Position numbers and translations under genes: made by a program. This document shows, in pieces, positions 43,158 through 51,315 of a DNA stretch of 64,000 nucleotides. Each line of letters opens with the position of its first letter. The first letter of the stretch is position 1. Source of the stretch: Eubacterium sp. (GTDB lineage Bacteria; Bacillota; Clostridia; Lachnospirales; Lachnospiraceae). Below the pieces are notes generated by a model. That model was not told where the DNA came from, did not search any database, and saw nothing but the letters and a program-made list of their open reading frames with translations. The stretch lies in contig JAFVAQ010000037.1 of NCBI GenBank assembly GCA_017480495.1, positions 48,629 through 112,628 of the forward strand, given 5' to 3'.

Positions 43158-43562
43158 ATGGGACAGAAGAAGATTGATATTCCTGTTGTTATTAATAATA
43201 AGGTTTATACTCTTAGCGGATATGAAGGATAAGAGTATTTGCAGAATGTTGCTACTTATATAAATGGTAAGATAGCAGAATGTAAGACTTCGGAAGAGTA
43301 TAGAAGAATGAATATTGAGTATCAGGGAGTTCTACTTGCTCTGAATATAGCTGATGATTATTTTAAAGCAAAAGCAAAGGCGGATGAGACAGCGGGTGAT
43401 AATTCTGATAAGGAACAACAGCTGTATGAGTTAAGACATGAAGTGATAGAGTCCCAGATAAAGCATGAGGCTGCACTGAAGCTTGTGGAAGAATATAAGG
43501 AACAGGTTAGTGCTCTTCAGAAGAGAGTCGTGCAGTTAGAAGCCGAAAAGGAAAAGAGATAA
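43158..43562 (+). pseudogene. zapA: ZapA-type cell division protein, interrupted by in-frame TAA
   Basis: From the ATG at 43158 (after GTGAGGTG) the frame reads MGQKKIDIPVVINNKVYTLS, then GYEG, then TAA (43230-43232). It continues without a shift as EYLQNVATYINGKIAECK and a coiled coil to 43562. Both sides match ZapA, the FtsZ-ring stabiliser: an N-terminal beta region, the segment with EEYLxxVAxYIN, then the coiled-coil helix. The stop replaces a residue that is commonly Ser or Glu; TCA to TAA or GAA to TAA would need one change. The downstream part is intact and overlaps the next gene by one base. It could restart at TTG 43239, but that would lose the N-terminal sheet. Confidence 0.8.
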
Positions 43563-45946
43563 TGAAAAGAAGACCTGAGATTCTTGCCCCGTGTGGTAAT
43601 ATGTCATCTCTAAAGGCTGCGATAGCAGCTGGAACAGATGCGTGTTATCTAGCGGGGAATTCTTTTGGAGCTAGAGCATATGCTAATAATTTCAGTAGCG
43701 AAGAGCTGCTGGAGGCGATTGATCTAGCTCATCTTCATAATGTGAAAATATATCTGACCTGTAATACGCTTATTAAAAATAGCGAGATGACAGGTGTTTA
43801 TGAGATGCTTTATCCTCTATATGAGGCGGGGCTTGATGCTGTTTTGGTGCAGGATTATGGTGTAATGCGCATGATTAGAGAGTATTTCCCTGGTCTGCCT
43901 ATTCATACCAGCACTCAGATGAATATTCTTACACCTGAAGGAGCTAGGCTTGCTACAGAGAGAGGAGCTAGCCGTGTTGTTGCTGCCCGTGAGATGAATA
44001 TTCGCGAACTGGCTCGTATCAAGGAAGAGACAGATATTGAGCTGGAGGTTTTTGTTCATGGCGCGATGTGCCTATGCTACAGTGGCAGGTGTCTGATGAG
44101 CTCAATGCTAGGTGGCAGAAGTGGAAATAGAGGTAGATGTGCTCAGCCATGTAGGCAGAGATATAATGGCGAATATCTCCTGTCAATGAGAGATCTTTGT
44201 TCGCTTAGGTTAGTTCCAGAGCTAATAGATATAGGTGTTGATTCCCTTAAGATCGAGGGAAGAATGAAGAATGAATACTATACAGCTGCTACAGTTGAGG
44301 CATATAGGACTATTGTAGATGCCTATATGGATGGAACCCTTACGGATTCACTCATTGAGAGATATGAAAATAGGCTTCTTGATATATTCAATAGAGGTGG
44401 TTTCTCTACAGGCTATCTAGATAGGACAAGAGACGAAGAAAAATGGGACGAGGTTCTTATAGATAGTAGTATGCCAGGAAGAAGAGGCGTTAAAGTGGGT
44501 ACCGTTAGCAAGGTGTCTGATGGAAAGGTGCATTTTAAGGCCTTAAAGGATATAGGTTCTGGAGATGAACTTCTTATAGATGCAAGTGAGCAGATATCCA
44601 TTACTTCTGGTATAGATATAAATCGAGGGGAGCTTGTATCACTTAAGGCTCCTCAGACTAGGATTATCACTAAAGGCTGCGGAATATATAGAACTAGATC
44701 CAAGTCTCTTATAGCCAATATTGAGTCGTTTATAAATAGCGGAAGGAAGATACCTGTTACAGGAAATGTAAAAGTAATTAAGGGTGAAGAACTAAGCATA
44801 ACTCTGACAAAGGGCGAGACGTGTGCCACGGTTAAAGGTGGAGTGGTTGAGGCTGCTTCAAATAGACCGATAGATAGGGATACAATAATTAATAAGGTTT
44901 CTCAGCTGGGTAATACTGCATTTGTTATGGATAGTCTAAAGGTTGAGACGGATAACGCTTCCTTTGTTAGAATAGGTGAGCTTAGTGAACTAAGAAGACA
45001 AGCGGTTTCTGAACTAGAGAAATTGGTTACAGAGAGCTACCGAAGAAAATATCCATTGGATAGAGAAGAGACTTTATGTAAACTAAGTGTAGAGATGATT
45101 ATGACTGATAGTAAGTCTAATCATAAGGGTAAGGATGATTCTAGATCCACTAATAGTTTGGCTTCAGATGAAAAGAGATATTATATATTCTCATATCCTT
45201 ATCAGGCAGAAGTGCTACTGGATGAGATAGCGAGCAGGGATGTAGTTTTATCAGAAGATCAGTTTATAGTTATTGATATGGGTCTGGGCGGATATGATAG
45301 AGATAGTATCTTAGGCTTACTTAAAAAAATAGATAAGATAAGAAATGGAGTTCCAAGTATTAAGGTTATACTCGGTCTTCCATATATTAATAAAGGTGAC
45401 TACTTAGTTTATGACTATGATGACATAATCCATAGAATGGACGGTCTATATGTAAGAAATATTGATGATCTTGCAGAGATACGAAATCTCTATACAGATA
45501 AGTATATACTGCTTGCATCTTCGCTATATGCTTATAACAATATGGCAGTTCAAGAGCTAATAGATATACTTGGAGAGGATGCTAGGATTATCTTCGAGAG
45601 GTCGCTGGAGCTCTGTAAGAGTGATGTAGATGGCATAAACTATAGGACAGAAGATTTTTCTCAGTATTACGGGAAGCTTCCTCTTATGGTTACATCTGGT
45701 CTCAGAGATACAGTTGGTAAGCTGAAGGATGATAAGGGGTACTCCTTTGAGTCGATTAATTGTGAGGGGCTGTGTTATAATGTCGTCTTGGGTGACAGAC
45801 CGCTAAGTCTTCATGATTATGAAGTTACTAGAATGTATTATTTTACCAATGAAACAGTAAATCAGGTTAGGGACGTACTGAGTGACGAGCCTAAGTTTAT
45901 AAAGGATAGAAAGTATACTAGAGGACATTTTGAGAAGGGTATCTAA
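43562..45946 (+). CDS. U32-family peptidase-like protein with DUF3656 region (RlhA/TrhP-type)
   Basis: 794 residues, roughly twice a minimal U32 protein. Residues 1-310 form the U32 barrel with HTSTQMNILT and the cysteine set C170, C177, C193 and C197 in HGAMCLCYSGRC and GRCAQPCR. These probably bind an Fe-S cluster as in RNA-hydroxylating U32 proteins (RlhA, TrhP). The middle (about 330-480) resembles DUF3656. A C-terminal second barrel-like part begins near 540. Family knowledge links these to tRNA or rRNA hydroxylation rather than proteolysis. The start overlaps the zapA stop by one base. Confidence 0.85.
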   Translation: MKRRPEILAPCGNMSSLKAAIAAGTDACYLAGNSFGARAYANNFSSEELLEAIDLAHLHNVKIYLTCNTLIKNSEMTGVYEMLYPLYEAGLDAVLVQDYGVMRMIREYFPGLPIHTSTQMNILTPEGARLATERGASRVVAAREMNIRELARIKEETDIELEVFVHGAMCLCYSGRCLMSSMLGGRSGNRGRCAQPCRQRYNGEYLLSMRDLCSLRLVPELIDIGVDSLKIEGRMKNEYYTAATVEAYRTIVDAYMDGTLTDSLIERYENRLLDIFNRGGFSTGYLDRTRDEEKWDEVLIDSSMPGRRGVKVGTVSKVSDGKVHFKALKDIGSGDELLIDASEQISITSGIDINRGELVSLKAPQTRIITKGCGIYRTRSKSLIANIESFINSGRKIPVTGNVKVIKGEELSITLTKGETCATVKGGVVEAASNRPIDRDTIINKVSQLGNTAFVMDSLKVETDNASFVRIGELSELRRQAVSELEKLVTESYRRKYPLDREETLCKLSVEMIMTDSKSNHKGKDDSRSTNSLASDEKRYYIFSYPYQAEVLLDEIASRDVVLSEDQFIVIDMGLGGYDRDSILGLLKKIDKIRNGVPSIKVILGLPYINKGDYLVYDYDDIIHRMDGLYVRNIDDLAEIRNLYTDKYILLASSLYAYNNMAVQELIDILGEDARIIFERSLELCKSDVDGINYRTEDFSQYYGKLPLMVTSGLRDTVGKLKDDKGYSFESINCEGLCYNVVLGDRPLSLHDYEVTRMYYFTNETVNQVRDVLSDEPKFIKDRKYTRGHFEKGI

Positions 45947-45948
45947 TA

Positions 45949-47352
45949 ATGGCTAATCTTATATGTACAATTTCAAAATATCTGGTGCTATTATTTATGG
46001 CTCTCTATACTATTAAGTGTTTTACTTATTTCACTGCTAGAGATAGAGAGAAGAGAACCAGCAACCTTAATAAGCAGGTTTTCTATATATTTATGATACA
46101 TTTCCTGTGTCATGTAATGCTTTATATCAATATGGAGGATGCGAAGGTATTTCTATACTATGTTATCGAAATATCGATTGCTATCCTGTATATTCTGGCA
46201 TTTAGACTGGTATATAAGAATTCCTCGAGGCTACTGACTAACAACGTTGCATTCCTCATGCTTATTGGATATACCGTGCTTCTGAGACTGAGTCCAGGAC
46301 TTGCAATCAGACAGTTTATCCTTGCTTCAGTTGGTCTCGTTGTGACTATATTTATTCCATTTATTATGGGTAAGCTAAAGAAACTAAGGATGTGGAGCAC
46401 ACTGTATGGTCTGACCGGTATTATTCTGCTGGCTTCAGTTTTTATTCCTGGCGTTGGACAGGTAATAAATGGTTCAAGAAACTGGATTCATATTGCAGGT
46501 GTATCACTTCAGCCTATGGAATTCGTTAAGATTCTATTCATATTCTTTGTGGCGAGCTCACTTGTGAAGCTGAATACATTTGTTGAGCTCTTTAAAAATG
46601 CAATTATAGCGGCTACATTTATGCTTATCCTTGTAATTGAGAAGGATTTTGGTGCAGTCGTCCTATTCTTTATAGTTTATTTCATGATGGTTTACCTTGC
46701 TACTTCAAGATCGATATTTATGATTCTTGGTGTGGGTCTGGGAGTTGGAGCGACAGTGCTGGGATATCTGCTCTTTAAAGATACACTTTTTGCGCACGTT
46801 ATGGTCAGAGTTCATGCCTGGCAGGATCCTTTCCTGTATCAGCAGTCCGAAGGATATCAGGTTTGTGAATCACTGTTTGCTATTGGTACTGGTGGCTTCG
46901 CAGGAACAGGTCTAGGAAATGGTATGCCATATCTGATTCCTGTTGCGGAGAGTGATTTCATATTCTCTGCTATCTGTGAGGAACTTGGAGTTGTATTTGG
47001 TCTGGCGCTTATTCTTATATACCTAAGCAGTTTTATTGCTATTCAGAATATAGCAATGAAATGTAAACAGCCATTCTTCAAATATGTAACCTTTGGTATA
47101 GCTATAAGTTATATCTTCCAGGTATTCCTGAATATTGGAGGAGCGACGAAGTTTATTCCGTCTACGGGTGTCACGTTGCCGCTTATAAGCTATGGTGTCA
47201 GCAGTGTATTTAGTACTCTTATAATGTTTTCAATTGTTCAATATACATATATTTTAGTAAGTGATGAGGCAGATGAAGTTGAAAAAGAAAAAGCAAGGAT
47301 CGCGAAGGCAGAAGGAACAAGTGTCCCCGAAGATGCAAGAGTTCTTGGATAG
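45949..47352 (+). CDS. SEDS-family peptidoglycan glycosyltransferase (FtsW/RodA-like)
   Basis: 467 residues with about ten to twelve membrane helices. SEDS marks seen are NGSRNWIHIAGVSLQPMEFVK, LVIEKDFGAVVLF, GLGNGMPYLIPVAESDFIFS and GVTLPLISYGVSSVFSTLI. These proteins polymerise lipid II with a partner class B PBP, which is the next gene and overlaps it. It starts 2 bases after the U32 stop. FtsW, RodA and SpoVE cannot be told apart here. The N-terminal ~150 residues contain extra helices, as in the longer Firmicutes forms. Confidence 0.92.
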   Translation: MANLICTISKYLVLLFMALYTIKCFTYFTARDREKRTSNLNKQVFYIFMIHFLCHVMLYINMEDAKVFLYYVIEISIAILYILAFRLVYKNSSRLLTNNVAFLMLIGYTVLLRLSPGLAIRQFILASVGLVVTIFIPFIMGKLKKLRMWSTLYGLTGIILLASVFIPGVGQVINGSRNWIHIAGVSLQPMEFVKILFIFFVASSLVKLNTFVELFKNAIIAATFMLILVIEKDFGAVVLFFIVYFMMVYLATSRSIFMILGVGLGVGATVLGYLLFKDTLFAHVMVRVHAWQDPFLYQQSEGYQVCESLFAIGTGGFAGTGLGNGMPYLIPVAESDFIFSAICEELGVVFGLALILIYLSSFIAIQNIAMKCKQPFFKYVTFGIAISYIFQVFLNIGGATKFIPSTGVTLPLISYGVSSVFSTLIMFSIVQYTYILVSDEADEVEKEKARIAKAEGTSVPEDARVLG

Positions 47353-48790
47353 AGAGCGCGAGAAGAACAAGAAAAATAGAATAAAGAACAAGCCTATAGT
47401 ATTTATGACTTATGTTATGGTTCTTACCTTTATAGCTATGTTCAGCTATCTTATCTACTTCATGGTAAAGGACTCTGAGACGGTTGTGGCTAATACTTCG
47501 AATAAGAGACAAGATAGCTTTGTAAAGTTTGTTAAAAGAGGCGACATTGTGTCTAGTGATGGTGAGGTTTTAGCAACTACAGAAGTTGATGAAGAAGGAA
47601 ATGAGATTAGGCGCTATCCTTATGAAGGTCTCTTTGCACATACGGTTGGCTACAACTCCTATGGTAGAGCTGGGCTCGAGCTATCAGAAAACTTCGACCT
47701 TATGAGATCACACGTAAATGTAATGAGTAAGGTAAGTAATGATCTAGGAGATGACAAGAATCCTGGAGACACAGTTGTAACTACACTTAATCTTAAAATG
47801 CAGCAGGCGGCTGCTGAAGGGCTTGGTTCCGCAAAGGGGGCAGTAGTTGCTCTTGATGCTTCGACTGGAAAGATACTTGTAATGTATTCCAGTCCAACCT
47901 TTAATCCAAATGATATAGATAACGTCTGGGCTAGCGTGCATTCAGAGGAAGGAAGCAGTAGCACAGTTCTTCTGAATAGAGCGACACAGGGACTCTATGC
48001 ACCAGGTTCTACCTTTAAGGTTATTACTGCTATGGAATATATAAAGGAACATCCGGACTATGAGTCTTACACTCATAATTGCGGCGGTAGTGATATCTTC
48101 AACAGTGTTTCTATAAGATGTAGTAATAATAATGCTCATGGTGAACTGGACCTTAAAGGCTCACTTGCTCGTTCTTGTAATACGAGTTTTGCAAATATTG
48201 GTGTTAATGAAATAGATCCTGATAAGCTAAATGGTATGGCAAACTCTCTATTATATAATGGAAAGCTTCCATATGATGGAGATTATTCAAAGTCTCAGTT
48301 TCTGCTAACAGGGGATAGTAATCCTTCTGAGATACCTCAGACGGTTATTGGACAGGGAAATACACTTGTAACTCCTCTTCATAATGCTCTTATTATGCAA
48401 GCTATTGCAAATGGCGGAACAATGATGAGACCAATGATGGTTGAAAGACTTGAAAATGCTGATGGAGCAGTCCTTCAGACTAACAAGCCTAAGGCATATG
48501 GTAAGGTTCTCGAACCTGACCTGACACAGAAGATTATTCCTATGCTCCAGGAGGTTTGTATGAGTGGTACTGCGTCAGAGTATATGGCTGGAAAGCCTTA
48601 CTCAGTGGCAGGTAAAACAGGTACTGCAGAATATGATAATAACGGAAATTGTAATTCCTGGTTTGTAGGATTTACGAATGTTGAGAGCCCTGATATCGTT
48701 GTAAGCGTAGTGGTTGAAGACTATACAACTAATCAAATCTCAGGAACTTCAGTTGCATCGCGAGTTATGGATGCATATTATTCAGAATAG
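47261..48790 (+). CDS. Class B penicillin-binding protein (transpeptidase)
   Basis: 509 residues. A basic cytosolic N-terminus and one membrane helix (about 46-68) precede a short linker domain with GRAGLELSENFDLM. The transpeptidase follows: SxxK as S250-T-F-K253, SxN as S305-C-N307 and KTG in AGKTGTAEY (about 450). This is the small PbpA-like class B form. It cross-links peptidoglycan made by the SEDS partner encoded upstream. The start at 47261 overlaps the SEDS gene by 92 bases; an ATG at 47333 (MQEFLDRE) is an alternative with a 20-base overlap. Neither has a strong ribosome site. Confidence 0.92.
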   Translation: MMRQMKLKKKKQGSRRQKEQVSPKMQEFLDREREKNKKNRIKNKPIVFMTYVMVLTFIAMFSYLIYFMVKDSETVVANTSNKRQDSFVKFVKRGDIVSSDGEVLATTEVDEEGNEIRRYPYEGLFAHTVGYNSYGRAGLELSENFDLMRSHVNVMSKVSNDLGDDKNPGDTVVTTLNLKMQQAAAEGLGSAKGAVVALDASTGKILVMYSSPTFNPNDIDNVWASVHSEEGSSSTVLLNRATQGLYAPGSTFKVITAMEYIKEHPDYESYTHNCGGSDIFNSVSIRCSNNNAHGELDLKGSLARSCNTSFANIGVNEIDPDKLNGMANSLLYNGKLPYDGDYSKSQFLLTGDSNPSEIPQTVIGQGNTLVTPLHNALIMQAIANGGTMMRPMMVERLENADGAVLQTNKPKAYGKVLEPDLTQKIIPMLQEVCMSGTASEYMAGKPYSVAGKTGTAEYDNNGNCNSWFVGFTNVESPDIVVSVVVEDYTTNQISGTSVASRVMDAYYSE

Positions 48791-48807
48791 TGGTATTATA
48801 TAGAAGA

Positions 48808-48834
48808 ATGTTGTCATCAAGTAATTGACAACAT
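48808..48834 (+). terminator. Weak hairpin after the PBP gene
   Basis: 9-bp stem ATGTTGTCA / TGACAACAT with a 9-base loop and no clear T run, so at best a weak attenuator before the Nudix gene. Confidence 0.35.
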
Positions 48835-48865
48835 ATTACACACCAGAGAATAGGAGGGATTGCAA

Positions 48866-49315
48866 TTGGTTGAAGCAATTAGTTGTGGAGGTGTGGTTAT
48901 ATTCAGGGGAAAGATACTACTTCTGTACAAAAACTACAAGAATCGTTATGAAGGATGGGTGCTTCCAAAGGGTACCGTTGAAGAGGGCGAGGATCATATG
49001 CAGACAGCTCTCAGAGAGGTGAAGGAAGAATCCGGCGCTGACGCTACTATTATTAAGTACGTTGGAAAGAGTAGTTATACATTTTCCACTTATTCTGATA
49101 CAGTTAATAAAAATGTTCATTGGTTCCTGATGATGGCGGATAGCTTTTATAGCAAGCCTCAAAGAGAAGAATACTTCTGTGATTCAGGATATTATAAATA
49201 TCACGAGGCATATCATTTACTAAAGTTTCCTAATGAAAAACAGATACTCGAAAATGCATATGCAGATTACCTCGATATGAAAAGACACGGTCAGTGGGGA
49301 AGGGGAGCTAGATGA
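48866..49315 (+). CDS. Nudix hydrolase
   Basis: 149 residues. The Nudix box GTVEEGEDHMQTALREVKEE plus SGA fits G-x5-E-x7-REUxEExGU. The start is TTG at 48866, 7 bases after AGGAGG; a TTG at 48860 is only 2 bases from the site, and no ATG exists nearby. Family knowledge: cleaves nucleoside-diphosphate-X compounds; the substrate is not readable. It ends in ATGA shared with the sortase start, so the two are translationally coupled. Confidence 0.88.
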   Translation: MVEAISCGGVVIFRGKILLLYKNYKNRYEGWVLPKGTVEEGEDHMQTALREVKEESGADATIIKYVGKSSYTFSTYSDTVNKNVHWFLMMADSFYSKPQREEYFCDSGYYKYHEAYHLLKFPNEKQILENAYADYLDMKRHGQWGRGAR

Positions 49316-50523
49316 GTTTCAATCAAGATGAAATAGATGAATTATTAGCTAAATATAGTTCTTATCAACCTAACTCCGGGGAGAAGAAATCTTCTGATGA
49401 AAAGAAATCTTCTAATGAAAAGAAATCTTCAGATGATATTAAAGCCGAAGATAAGAAATTTGAAGAGAAAGTGTCTGAAGCAGAAGCTTCTAAGAAGGCT
49501 GAACCAGTTAAGGAAAAGAGCTCAAAGGAGAAAATCATTGAGAGACAGGCTCAGAAGGAGAAGCTTTCTCTTAGTGGTAATTCTTCAGGGGATAAGTATA
49601 AGGTTGGGAAGTCTGAGGATGATGTGGAGAGAGTTCTCTCCCGAGCTGAGATAATCAAAAATCAAAAGAAGGATCCTGATTTAAAGAAGAAGGCTGAAGC
49701 AAGACTTAAAAAGAAGAAAAGAGCTAATGCTATTCTAAATGCATTACTTGTTTTCTTTATTCTTGTTTTTCTTGGTTCTGGTGCCTATCTGGGGATTTAC
49801 TTCTATAAGATACATAAGGCTCAGAGCGGATTCGATGATCTGAAGTCCCTTATCAGAGATTCTAGTAAGGATAAGGGGGATGAAGGAGAATCCACAGTTG
49901 ATCCTGATATGGTCGTTCCTAAATACGTAAATATAGATGGAGTAAGTGTTCAGGAGAAGTTTGCTGATCTCTATACGAGAAACCATGAATTTGTTGGCTG
50001 GCTTACAGTAGACGGTACAAATATCGATTATCCTGTTATGCATACGCCTGATGATGAAGAGAAATATCTGAGACGTGACTTCGATGGTAATAGCAGTTCT
50101 TCAGGAACGCTATTTGTAGCTGCGGCTTCAGATCCAATAGCTCCTTCTGATAATGTCATCATTTATGGACACAATATGAAGGCAGGTACTATGTTCCATT
50201 CTCTGCTTAATTTTGAGAAGAAGGAATATTATGAAGAACACAAGCTTATAGAGTTTGATACCATCGAGGAAGATGCTCAGTACGAAGTGATTGCAGCATT
50301 TAGAACTAAGATAGATGAGAGTGATCCAAACCTATATAAATATTATGAATTCCACAATGCATCCAGCGAGGAGGAGTTCAATGAATATGTCTCAAAGGTT
50401 AAGTCAATGACACCTTACGAGATAGAAGCTACAGCCAAATATGGCGACAAGCTTATAACCCTTTCAACGTGTGCTTATCATGCTGAAGAAGGTCGTTATG
50501 TAATAGTTGCAAAAAAATTATAA
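49312..50523 (+). CDS. Class B sortase with long charged cytosolic N-terminus
   Basis: 403 residues, well above the usual ~230-260. Residues 1-140 are cytosolic and highly charged, with three EKKSS(D/N) repeats near 24-40. The membrane helix is 141-165. The catalytic domain has His287 in YGHNMKAG, Cys387 in TLSTCAYH and Arg395 in EGRYVIVAKK; NHEFVGWLTVDGTNIDYPV is a class B hallmark. It joins surface proteins to the cell wall; the SPAKTG-tailed protein at 35658 is a candidate substrate. Coupled by ATGA overlap to the Nudix gene. Confidence 0.92.
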   Translation: MSFNQDEIDELLAKYSSYQPNSGEKKSSDEKKSSNEKKSSDDIKAEDKKFEEKVSEAEASKKAEPVKEKSSKEKIIERQAQKEKLSLSGNSSGDKYKVGKSEDDVERVLSRAEIIKNQKKDPDLKKKAEARLKKKKRANAILNALLVFFILVFLGSGAYLGIYFYKIHKAQSGFDDLKSLIRDSSKDKGDEGESTVDPDMVVPKYVNIDGVSVQEKFADLYTRNHEFVGWLTVDGTNIDYPVMHTPDDEEKYLRRDFDGNSSSSGTLFVAAASDPIAPSDNVIIYGHNMKAGTMFHSLLNFEKKEYYEEHKLIEFDTIEEDAQYEVIAAFRTKIDESDPNLYKYYEFHNASSEEEFNEYVSKVKSMTPYEIEATAKYGDKLITLSTCAYHAEEGRYVIVAKKL

Positions 50524-50530
50524 AATTTGC

Positions 50531-50559
50531 TTGCATTAGTATATCAAATCTGATAGAAT
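50531..50559 (+). promoter_or_regulatory. Promoter of rpmB
   Basis: TTGCAT (50531-50536), a 17-base spacer and TAGAAT (50554-50559), about 55 bases before the start codon. Confidence 0.5.
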
Positions 50560-50614
50560 GTCAAATGTTGCGAGTCTGAAGGGCTCGAGTTTGGAGTTAA
50601 AGGAGGTGCCAAGG

Positions 50615-50800
50615 ATGGCTAAGTGCTTTTACTGCGATAAGTCAGTTCATTTTGGAAACAATGTGAGCCACTCACATAGAAGATCCAATAGAATAATGAA
50701 ATCTAACATTAAGAGAGTCAAGGCTAAGGTAGATGGTTCTCCTAAGACTATCTATGTTTGTACTAAGTGCCTTAGATCAGGTAAGGTAGAGAGAGCATAG
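50615..50800 (+). CDS. rpmB: 50S ribosomal protein L28 (zinc-ribbon form)
   Basis: 61 residues. The N-terminus MAKCFYCDKSVHFGNNVSHS and the conserved RSNRIMKSNIKRVK are diagnostic of L28. Four cysteines in CFYC and CTKC mark the zinc-binding C+ variant. The ATG at 50615 follows AAGGAGGTG; an in-frame upstream GTG-type start has no site and overlaps the promoter. The order rpmB-yloU-yloV-recG is typical of Firmicutes. It is followed by its own hairpin. Confidence 0.96.
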   Translation: MAKCFYCDKSVHFGNNVSHSHRRSNRIMKSNIKRVKAKVDGSPKTIYVCTKCLRSGKVERA

Positions 50801-50818
50801 TTTGACTAATGATTTAAG

Positions 50819-50848
50819 AGACCTCAGATTTATTCTGTGGTCTTTTTA
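50819..50848 (+). terminator. Terminator after rpmB
   Basis: 10-bp stem with one mismatch (AGACCTCAGA / TCTGTGGTCT), a 5-base loop and a T run. Confidence 0.75.
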
Positions 50849-50929
50849 TTTTTGTTTTGTTATGTTACAATAGGTATCGGTTTTAAACCAGTTATCTAAT
50901 TGTTTTGATAGATTTAAAGGGAGGTCTCT

Positions 50930-51286
50930 ATGTCTGAACTTATTGAAAATGAAAATGGAAAAATATCCATAGATACAGAGGTTATTGCTGAGTTTGCAGG
51001 TCATGCTGCACTAGATTGTTTCGGAATAGTTGGTATGGCTAGTCTGAGTATGAAGGATGGACTTGCTAAGCTTCTTAAGGGAAGTAATGTCAGTAAGGGT
51101 GTTAGTGTTAAATGCGACGAGGACGGTCTTGTAATAAGCTTCCATATAATTGTGGCATATGGCGTTAATATCAATACAGTTGTAGATAATCTTATCAATA
51201 CTGTTAAGTATCAGGTAGAGGATTATACAACAATGAAGGTTGATGCGATTAATGTATATGTAGAGGGCGTAAGAGTAATAGACTAA
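50930..51286 (+). CDS. Asp23/Gls24-family envelope-stress protein (YloU-like)
   Basis: 118 residues covering one Asp23 domain: ISIDTEVIAEFAGHAALDCFGIVGM at the start, SFHIIVAYGVNINTVV in the middle and the final VDAINVYVEGVRVID strand. These proteins associate with the membrane and cell-wall homeostasis, and YloU-type members sit next to yloV in most Firmicutes, as here (29-base gap). GGGAGG precedes the ATG. Exact function unknown. Confidence 0.9.
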   Translation: MSELIENENGKISIDTEVIAEFAGHAALDCFGIVGMASLSMKDGLAKLLKGSNVSKGVSVKCDEDGLVISFHIIVAYGVNINTVVDNLINTVKYQVEDYTTMKVDAINVYVEGVRVID

Positions 51287-51315
51287 TAATTATACCGTAC
51301 GGAGGTTTTGTCGTT

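Noticed and set aside
43239-43562. Independent short coiled-coil gene starting at TTG 43239
   Set aside because: The sequence before it in the same frame is ZapA's N-terminal part, so a single interrupted gene explains it better.
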